DNA from: Dehalococcoidia bacterium
GTDB taxonomy: Bacteria; Chloroflexota; Dehalococcoidia; UBA3495
NCBI GenBank assembly: GCA_002708395.1
Contig: PANP01000045.1
Location: 18,983-24,368, forward strand
Direction: 5' to 3'
DNA length: 5,386 nucleotides
Under the pieces are notes generated by a model. The model was not told where the DNA came from. It searched no databases and saw only the letters and a program-made list of their open reading frames with translations. Below are positions 1-4,236 of this stretch, piece by piece. Position 1 is the stretch's first letter. Every line of letters starts with the position of its first letter. A program made the translations under genes and the position numbers.

Positions 1-599
1 ACGGCCAATGGGGTACAACCTTGGGCGTGGGACTGAAGGGCAAGAACCTGGGCCTTATCGGCCTGGGGCACATCGGCTCCCTGGTGGGCCGGGTGGGCAA
101 TGCCTTCGACATGAACGTGATTGCTTGGAGCCAGAACCTGACGGCCGAGCGGGCCGCCGAGTGCCAAGCAACCCTGGTAGACAAAGACACGCTGTTCCGC
201 GAAGCCGATATCGTTTCAGTCCACCTGCGGCTCAGCGACCGCACCCGCGCTCTGGTAGGCGCGCGCGAACTCGGTCTAATGAAACCCACGTCCTACTTCA
301 TCAACATCTCCCGGGGACCCATCGTTGACGAGGCGGCGCTGATCGACACCCTGCAACGCGGAGCCATCGCCGGAGCTGGGTTGGACACTCTGGACGTGGA
401 GCCTCTTCCCAAAGACCATCCGTTGCTGAAGCTGGACAACACTGTAATCACACCCCACGTGGGTTACGTGACGGAGGAAGGATACCGGGCGTTCTACAGT
501 GGAATAGTCGAGGATATCCGCGCTTTCTGCAGCGGCGAGGCCGTTAGGGTTATCAATCCCGAAGTTCTGGAGTCGTCTCAATTCCGGGGTCCGGCCTAG
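1..599 (+). CDS. D-2-hydroxyacid dehydrogenase, NAD(P)-binding and C-terminal part (5' truncated by window edge)
   Basis: Cytoplasmic oxidoreductase of the D-isomer-specific 2-hydroxyacid dehydrogenase family, which interconverts 2-oxoacids and D-2-hydroxyacids. The reading frame is open from base 3 (Gly-Gln-Trp-Gly-Thr-Thr-Leu) to TAG at 597-599, giving 198 visible residues; the N-terminal substrate domain lies off the left edge. A TTG at 21 is not a credible start, because the WGTT-LG-GL-GK stretch that normally precedes the nucleotide fold continues upstream of it. Counting from that TTG, the Rossmann motif GLGHIG is at 14-19, the family signature MKPTSYFINISRGPIVD at 87-103 carries the catalytic Arg98, Glu127 is in DVEPLP, and His146 is in TPHVGYV. 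The end of beta-strand 2 reads AWSQN, without the usual acidic residue that selects NAD. The substrate cannot be told from sequence. It converges with the VOC gene, with stop codons 17 bases apart. Confidence 0.9.
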   Translation, partial: GQWGTTLGVGLKGKNLGLIGLGHIGSLVGRVGNAFDMNVIAWSQNLTAERAAECQATLVDKDTLFREADIVSVHLRLSDRTRALVGARELGLMKPTSYFINISRGPIVDEAALIDTLQRGAIAGAGLDTLDVEPLPKDHPLLKLDNTVITPHVGYVTEEGYRAFYSGIVEDIRAFCSGEAVRVINPEVLESSQFRGPA

Positions 600-616
600 G
601 TCGCGACGAAGACTAT

Positions 617-982
617 CTATTCCGCCTGAAAGAGTTCTACCACGTTGCCGGGAGGGTCAACGCAGAGTATCTGCTTGCGCCCTCCTTGCTCCACGATATC
701 GTTCTTGAACTCGACTCCGTCGTCCCGAAGCTTTGCGACGTCCGATTCCAGATCGTCGAAAGTCAAAACGAATCTGGACCAACCGCCGGGACTGGGTACG
801 GTGCCGTCTAGCATCGGTCGAAACGCCGATGCTGGAGGCCCCGAAACCAATAACGTCAAGTCTCCATGTTACAATATTGCGATAGCAGGATCGAATTGCT
901 GTTGGAGTTCAAAACCGAGCTTGAAGACATAGAATTCAACGGCAGCATCCACGTCATCTACGATGTATCTAACTTGTGCCAT
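617..982 (-). pseudogene. VOC (glyoxalase/bleomycin-resistance fold) family protein, interrupted by an in-frame TAA
   Basis: Read on the minus strand from ATG at 982, one frame runs to TAG at 617-619 and encodes a 121-codon protein of normal length for a single-domain VOC protein. Codon 38 (bases 871-869) is TAA. The part before it starts MAQVRYIVDDVDAAVEFY and reaches LGFELQQQ, typical of the first beta-alpha-beta unit. The part after it contains LTLLVSGPP, GGWSRFVLTFDDLE and ends in DPPGNVVELFQAE, where the final Glu is the usual C-terminal metal ligand. The frame is the same on both sides, so the lesion is a single nonsense codon (a sense codon such as CAA or GAA would need one base change), not a frameshift. 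The start has a good AGGAG eight bases upstream. The usual N-terminal His ligand is not obvious. It may be a recent pseudogene or a sequencing error; restart at TTG 859 would give 80 residues lacking the first motif. The substrate is unknown. Confidence 0.8.
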
Positions 983-990
983 ACCTTTAG

Positions 991-995
991 CTCCT
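991..995 (-). promoter_or_regulatory. Ribosome binding site of the VOC gene
   Basis: AGGAG on the minus strand, eight bases before the ATG at 982. It supports 982 as the original start of the interrupted VOC gene, and so the reading that the upstream 37 codons belong to the same gene as the downstream 83. Confidence 0.65.
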
Positions 996-1036
996 GATTA
1001 GCTTAACTATTGGGGATGCGCCACCGCCCTCCTAAA

Positions 1037-1282
1037 TCAGGAAAGCGCATTGGCTTTGATATGTTCCAGCCATTGCCAGAGCCGGTGCCAGACCAACCTG
1101 CGTTCTCCATCGGCCAGGGGACGTCCTAAGTCTTGGCGGCAGGCGGCGACACTTTTACCCGCCAGGAAGCCCCAGCAGCCCGGTTCGCCCCGGATCCAGC
1201 CCACCACCTTTTCTTGATTATCCCGGATTATGCCGCCTAACAACTCGTCTAGGGCGGCGGGGTCGAGGGTTTTATCTTCCAT
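1037..1282 (-). CDS. Small protein with a GatB C-terminal/YqeY-like motif (81 aa)
   Basis: A short protein without a recognised name. ATG at 1282 is chosen over a TTG at 1318 because AAGGA lies eight bases before it; the protein then starts MEDKTLDPAALDELL and ends at TGA 1037-1039. Residues about 12-43 follow a spacing typical of the tRNA amidotransferase subunit GatB tail and of YqeY proteins: an acidic/hydrophobic helix (LDELLGGIIRDN), Asn22, Val26-Val27, an aromatic at 29, Gly32, then GFLAGK at 38-43 in place of GFLVGQ. In those families the module contacts tRNA. The second half (residues 50-80) is rich in Arg, Trp and Leu (RRLVWHRLWQWLEHI) and looks like an amphipathic helix; it does not match the usual end of the module. 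No signal peptide or membrane segment. It lies 54 bases upstream of the VOC gene and 177 bases after thiS, so it may have its own promoter. The GatB/YqeY link is my inference from spacing. Confidence 0.6.
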   Translation of the reverse strand: MEDKTLDPAALDELLGGIIRDNQEKVVGWIRGEPGCWGFLAGKSVAACRQDLGRPLADGERRLVWHRLWQWLEHIKANALS

Positions 1283-1290
1283 CGGATCGG

Positions 1291-1295
1291 TCCTT
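1291..1295 (-). promoter_or_regulatory. Ribosome binding site deciding the start of the 81-residue protein
   Basis: AAGGA on the minus strand with an eight-base spacer to ATG 1282. The alternative in-frame TTG at 1318 has no comparable site in front of it. Confidence 0.55.
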
Positions 1296-1333
1296 AAACC
1301 GGTCGAGTCAAAATTCAAAAGACATCAAGTAGA

Positions 1334-1372
1334 TTTGATAATTACACCGGGAAGCCTGGGCCAGTTATCAAA
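1334..1372. repeat. Inverted repeat, possible operator or hairpin
   Basis: Perfect 8-base arms, TTTGATAA at 1334-1341 and TTATCAAA at 1365-1372, are separated by 23 bases. A further ATCAA half-site lies at 1324-1328, spaced 6 bases from TTGAT at 1335-1339. Inside the arms a second short stem (1347-1351 with 1355-1359) can form on the plus strand only, through one G-U pair. No T-run follows on the minus strand, so it does not look like an intrinsic terminator of thiS. It sits 52 bases upstream of the 81-residue gene, in a 177-base intergenic stretch with no other gene. A regulator-binding site is plausible but unproven; arms this short can arise by chance. Confidence 0.35.
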
Positions 1373-1459
1373 GGGAAAGGTTCTACGTCTAAATGATTGG
1401 AGGAGGGGGAAAACGGGACTTGGACCGGCATCGGCGGCCCGGTTAGGATTCGGATCTGC

Positions 1460-1663
1460 TCAGCCGCCGCCGACGGGCCGCACAATCTCTAGGACATCCC
1501 CGTCCTTTAATTTCACCGTAGGGAACTCCTCTTTCTTGAGAACATCGCCGTTGTATCCAACGGCCACGTGCTGCTGGTCAACACCGAAGGAGTCAAGGTA
1601 GGTCGCCAAGTCCACGCTTTCATCCAGCGACCTGGGTTTTCCGTTCACCTTTAAGTTGATCAT
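1460..1663 (-). CDS. thiS: Sulfur carrier protein ThiS
   Basis: Ubiquitin-fold sulfur carrier of 67 residues, the usual size. In thiamine synthesis its C-terminal Gly-Gly is adenylated by ThiF, converted to a thiocarboxylate, and delivers sulfur to ThiG for thiazole formation. The sequence opens MINLKVNGKPRSL (beta-hairpin with the NG turn), has VAVGYNGDVL in the middle and ends LKDGDVLEIVRPVGGG, the diagnostic tail with terminal glycines. The ATG at 1663-1661 overlaps the thiE TGA at 1662-1660 as ATGA, implying translational coupling. A purine-rich GAGGAGG lies about twelve bases before the start. It is the last gene of the riboswitch-controlled unit. The partner thiF is not in the window. 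Confidence 0.93.
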   Translation of the reverse strand: MINLKVNGKPRSLDESVDLATYLDSFGVDQQHVAVGYNGDVLKKEEFPTVKLKDGDVLEIVRPVGGG

Positions 1664-2346
1664 CCCGCCCGGGAACCTCCTCTAGTTTCCCCCTGACCGA
1701 CCGGTGAGCCGCCCGGCCAAGCCTGCGACATCGCCTGCTTCAACTTACGCGCCGCCGCTTCCGGGTCCGCAGCATCCAGTATCCTGGTGATAACCGCAAC
1801 GCCCGTAGCTCCCGCTGCCAAGACCTCGCCCAGATTCTCCTCGGTGATTCCGCCGATCCCGATGAGCGGAATGTCACATAGCCTGGAGATCTGCCGAATC
1901 AACTCGGGACCCGCTGGTGCGGCCCCTGGATGGGAGCGGGTTGAATACATCGTGCCCACAACCAGAAAGTCAGCCCCTTGGGCAACTGCTTCATCAGCTC
2001 CAGCCACGGAGTGCACTGACCTACCGATGAGGGAGTCCGGGACCAGGATGTCCCTGGCGATGGCTGCGGGCAGGGCTTCTTCACCCAGTTGGACGCCGGA
2101 TGCTCCAGCGGCGAGGGCGACGTCAACTCTTTCGTTGACCACCAACAGAGCCCGGTCTGCGATGGCTTCCTTGACCGTTCGGGCCAACTCCAACAAGGTG
2201 CCACCTGGCAGGTCTTTCTCCCTTAGCTGGACCATATCGACCCCACCGGCCACGGCTGCGGCGATTCGGTGGACCAAGTCTTCCGGGTCACCCAACGTCC
2301 GGTCAGTAACGAGGCAAAGACAAGGCTGGAGGACCGAACCAAACAT
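1660..2346 (-). CDS. thiE: Thiamine-phosphate synthase ThiE (TenI-like features)
   Basis: TIM-barrel enzyme of 228 residues that joins hydroxymethylpyrimidine pyrophosphate to thiazole phosphate, giving thiamine phosphate in the cytoplasm. Visible family marks are CLVTDR (11-16), QLREKD (40-45, pyrophosphate/pyrimidine-binding Gln, Arg, Lys), VVNERVDVALAAGASGVQLG (69-88), IGRSVHS (107-113), GTMYST.SHPG (131-141), and the phosphate-binding end GIGGITEENL plus ATGVAVITRIL (163-190). Where most ThiE proteins have Asn-Asp, then HLGQ.D, this one has Asn-Glu and QLGEEA, so two metal-ligand positions differ; the TenI thiazole tautomerase branch is an alternative. The C-terminal 18 residues are a Gly/Ser-rich extension. 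ATG 2346 is nine bases after the thiG stop; I see no strong ribosome binding site, so coupling to thiG is likely. It overlaps thiS by four bases. Confidence 0.88.
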   Translation of the reverse strand: MFGSVLQPCLCLVTDRTLGDPEDLVHRIAAAVAGGVDMVQLREKDLPGGTLLELARTVKEAIADRALLVVNERVDVALAAGASGVQLGEEALPAAIARDILVPDSLIGRSVHSVAGADEAVAQGADFLVVGTMYSTRSHPGAAPAGPELIRQISRLCDIPLIGIGGITEENLGEVLAAGATGVAVITRILDAADPEAAARKLKQAMSQAWPGGSPVGQGETRGGSRAG

Positions 2347-2355
2347 CGAGTTGGC

Positions 2356-3141
2356 TTAAGCCTGCACCGGTTGGGGCACGTCGGATGGTGGGCTGCTGGG
2401 AGCGGCATGAGCTCTGGAAGGTATCCTGCCAGCTTGGTAGGCCTTCCGTCCAGCCTCAACCCCATGCTTGAAGGCCTCTGCCATCAATGCCGGGTTTTCC
2501 GCCTGAGCGATGGCGGTGTTCACCAGAACGGCGCTGGCCCCCATCTCCATGGCGTGGGAAGCGTCGGAGGGAACTGCAAGTCCGGCGTCCACCACAACCG
2601 GAACACTAACCTGCTCCAGAATGATTTTTACTTCTTCGGTGGTGTGGATCCCCTGTCCGGAACCGATGGCCGAACCCAGGGGCATCACCGTGGCGCAACC
2701 CACTTCTTCAAGCCTCATGGCCAGCGTGGGGTCGGCGTGGATGTAGGGCAGCACCGTGAACCCTTCCTCAACCAACTGACGGGCCGCTTCCAGGGTGGCC
2801 GCGCCGTCCGGGAACAGGTATTTGGGGTCCGGAATGACTTCCAGCTTGACGAAGTCTGTCCGGCCGACTTCGCGGCCCAACCGGGCGATGAACACCGCTT
2901 CCTCAACCGAGGCACAACCAGCGGTGTTCGGGAGGATCTGGTATTTGTTCCAGTCGATGTAGTCCAGAATGGTCTTCTTGGACGGGTCGTCCAAGTCCAA
3001 ACGCCGTATGGCCACCGTAATCATCTCGGTGCCCGATGCTTCGATAGCCGCAACCATGTCCTCCATGGTGCGGTATCTTCCGGTCCCCAGGATGAGCCGC
3101 GACTTAAAGTGTTTTCCGCCAATAACTAAATCATCTGACAT
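2356..3141 (-). CDS. thiG: Thiazole synthase ThiG
   Basis: TIM-barrel enzyme that forms thiazole phosphate from 1-deoxy-D-xylulose 5-phosphate, dehydroglycine and the ThiS thiocarboxylate. ATG 3141 (MSDDLVIGGK) is preferred to an in-frame GTG at 3147, because the purine run GGGGGA then stands ten rather than four bases away. This gives 261 residues. Marks of the family are FKSRLILGTGRY (12-23), VAIRRLDLDD, ILPNTAGC (69-76), the Schiff-base lysine Lys99 in DFVKLEVIPDP, PDGAATLEAA, VMPLGSAIGSG, and the phosphate-binding GLAVPSDASHAMEMGA followed by VLVNTAIA. After the normal end (HGVEAGRKAYQAGRI) there is a tail of about 20 residues rich in Pro, Ala and Ser. It is the first gene after the TPP riboswitch, followed nine bases later by thiE. 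Confidence 0.95.
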   Translation of the reverse strand: MSDDLVIGGKHFKSRLILGTGRYRTMEDMVAAIEASGTEMITVAIRRLDLDDPSKKTILDYIDWNKYQILPNTAGCASVEEAVFIARLGREVGRTDFVKLEVIPDPKYLFPDGAATLEAARQLVEEGFTVLPYIHADPTLAMRLEEVGCATVMPLGSAIGSGQGIHTTEEVKIILEQVSVPVVVDAGLAVPSDASHAMEMGASAVLVNTAIAQAENPALMAEAFKHGVEAGRKAYQAGRIPSRAHAAPSSPPSDVPQPVQA

Positions 3142-3210
3142 CGCCACTGCGTCCCCCGTTTCTCTTCAGCTGTGTTGGCCCCAGATGGACCTTCCGATCA
3201 ATAACTTCCT

Positions 3211-3242
3211 AAAAATAAACCGCCAGGTAAGGCCCTGGCGGT
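3211..3242 (-). terminator. Intrinsic terminator downstream of the TPP riboswitch (attenuator)
   Basis: On the minus strand a perfect 9-base stem, ACCGCCAGG with CCTGGCGGT, encloses a 6-base loop (GCCTTA) and is followed at once by TTATTTTT. It lies 24 bases after the 3' strand of riboswitch stem P1 and about 70 bases before thiG. That position marks it as the expression platform by which TPP binding ends transcription. I could not find a clear antiterminator pairing with the terminator's 5' arm, so the exact switching partner is unresolved. Confidence 0.9.
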
Positions 3243-3266
3243 CGTCGCTCTTTTCTATGCTGTCGT

Positions 3267-3363
3267 CTCATCCCTACACCGGCATTATCCGGGTCAGGTA
3301 CAGACGGTCGGCGACAATCCTTGGTCACCCTCTCAGCCTGGCTTACCCAAGCTCCCGCATGAA
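3267..3363 (-). ncRNA. TPP (thiamine pyrophosphate) riboswitch
   Basis: The minus strand carries the conserved aptamer blocks in the right order: GCGGGAGC after the P1 5' strand, then GGCTGAGAGGG (pyrimidine-sensing arm), ACCTGACCCGG, ATAATGCCGG and GTAGGGATGAG (pyrophosphate-sensing arm and closing P1). P1 can form between 3359-3363 and 3267-3271. CCGG/CCGG forms P5 around ATAATG. Between CTGAGA and ACCTGA there is an extra hairpin, GGTGAC paired with GTCGCC, followed by GACCGTC; this insertion is known from many bacterial TPP aptamers. TPP binding is known to repress thiamine genes; with the terminator right after it, control here is likely transcriptional over thiG-thiE-thiS. Confidence 0.95.
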
Positions 3364-3389
3364 CGTCGGTATGTCCTTGTTACAAGCCT

Positions 3390-3418
3390 AGCTTATCATT
3401 CCGGTTAATGCGAGTCAA
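3390..3418 (-). promoter_or_regulatory. Probable sigma-70-type promoter of the thi operon
   Basis: On the minus strand TTGACT (3418-3413, five of six consensus bases) is separated by exactly 17 bases from TAAGCT (3395-3390). A TG one base before the latter gives an extended -10. Transcription would begin near 3383, about 20 bases before the riboswitch P1 stem. The -10 is weak by itself (three of six), but position and spacing fit well. The 90 bases between this site and the upstream CoA-transferase stop hold no gene and no clear terminator. Confidence 0.6.
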
Positions 3419-3508
3419 CGTGAATCGCCCTCTACCCACACACCCAACAACCGGCTTATGGGAGCGGCGATGTATCCTAGTTGAAACGATAGAGAAGACT
3501 TTCCAGGG

Positions 3509-4186
3509 TCAGAGACGGAAATCTCCCAGTGATGGAGATACGATTAATCGCGCACCGGTAAGTCCTTGGACTTCCTCGGCCGTCCATCCCGGAGCCACCT
3601 CTTCCAGCACAAGACCCTCGCTGGTGCGGCGAATCACCGCTAGGTCGGTCACAATCAACGACACGCACTCTTTGCCCGTCAGCGGCAGGTCGCACTCTTC
3701 AACAATCTTGGGGGTGTTTTCCCGGTCGGTATGCTCCATGGCGACGATGACGTCCTTGGCCCCAGCGGCTAGGTCCATGGCCCCGCCAACGTTGCCGACT
3801 CCTCGCTGGGGCAGCAGCCAATTGGCTATATCGCCTTTGGCCGACACTTGGTGAGCGCCCAGCACGGTAACGTCGACATGCCCGCCGCGAATCATGGCGA
3901 AACCGTCGGCGGAATTGAAGAAGGACATGCCCGGTACGGCTTTGATGAACTGGCCTCCGGCGTTGATTAAGTCGACGTCCTCTTCCCCTTCATCGGCCAG
4001 GGGTCCACAGTTCAACACGCCGCTCTCACTGTGGTAGAAGACCACTCTGCCCTCGGGCACGAAGCTGGATACCAGAGTTGGAATCCCGATGCCCAGGTTT
4101 ACGTAGCCGCCGTCAGGCAACTCCTGGGCCACCCGCATGGCTATGATTTCCCGCTCTAAACGAGGCTTATCGTTCTCTTGAGCCAC
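3509..4186 (-). CDS. 3-oxoacid CoA-transferase subunit B (stand-alone)
   Basis: Complete 225-residue beta subunit of a family I CoA-transferase (ScoB/AtoA/PcaJ type), which moves CoA between a donor acyl-CoA and an acid through a glutamyl-CoA intermediate. GTG 4186 is the start (VAQENDK, read as Met), with AGGAG and AGAAGGG just upstream. Conserved marks are YVNLGIGIPTLV (28-39), the active-site motif HSESG with Glu54 (family pattern SENG), INAGGQFIKAVPG, RGGHVDVTVLGAHQVS (100-115), GVGNVGGAMDLAAGAK (129-144), VAMEHT (148-153), LIVTDLAVI and LVLEEVAPGW. It ends VSPSLGDFRL, the usual end of the subunit. It lies 50 bases downstream of the fused B'-A gene and is presumably co-transcribed with it; the A-type half there is the only candidate partner in view. 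The substrate cannot be read from sequence. Confidence 0.93.
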   Translation of the reverse strand: MAQENDKPRLEREIIAMRVAQELPDGGYVNLGIGIPTLVSSFVPEGRVVFYHSESGVLNCGPLADEGEEDVDLINAGGQFIKAVPGMSFFNSADGFAMIRGGHVDVTVLGAHQVSAKGDIANWLLPQRGVGNVGGAMDLAAGAKDVIVAMEHTDRENTPKIVEECDLPLTGKECVSLIVTDLAVIRRTSEGLVLEEVAPGWTAEEVQGLTGARLIVSPSLGDFRL

Positions 4187-4236
4187 CGAACCCTTCTCCT
4201 ACCAACTGGTATTGGATCTATCGAGACCGAACCACC

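Noticed and set aside
1395..1445. Possible terminator after thiS (ACCGG/CCGGT stem on the minus strand)
   Set aside because: Only five base pairs, a loop of about ten bases, and the short T-run is not adjacent to the stem.
1230..1601. Plus-strand open frame of 123 codons spanning the gap between the 81-residue gene and thiS
   Set aside because: It overlaps two minus-strand genes, is Ser/Pro/Arg-rich and has no recognisable motif. The gap part alone is not supported as coding.
1787..2359. Plus-strand open frame of 190 codons
   Set aside because: Antisense to thiE; Ala/Ser/Thr/Pro-rich shadow without any family motif.
2269..3129. Long open frame of 286 codons on the plus strand
   Set aside because: It lies opposite thiG and the start of thiE, both certain. 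Its composition (Gly, His, Arg, Val) is that of a codon-bias shadow, and I recognise no motif.
3141..3147. GTG at 3147 as the thiG start
   Set aside because: It would leave only four bases after the GGGGGA purine run; the ATG two codons later has better spacing and gives the usual N-terminus.
3419..3508. Search for a terminator or small gene between the CoA-transferase B gene and the thi promoter
   Set aside because: I found no stable hairpin with a T-run and no frame with a credible start in these 90 bases.
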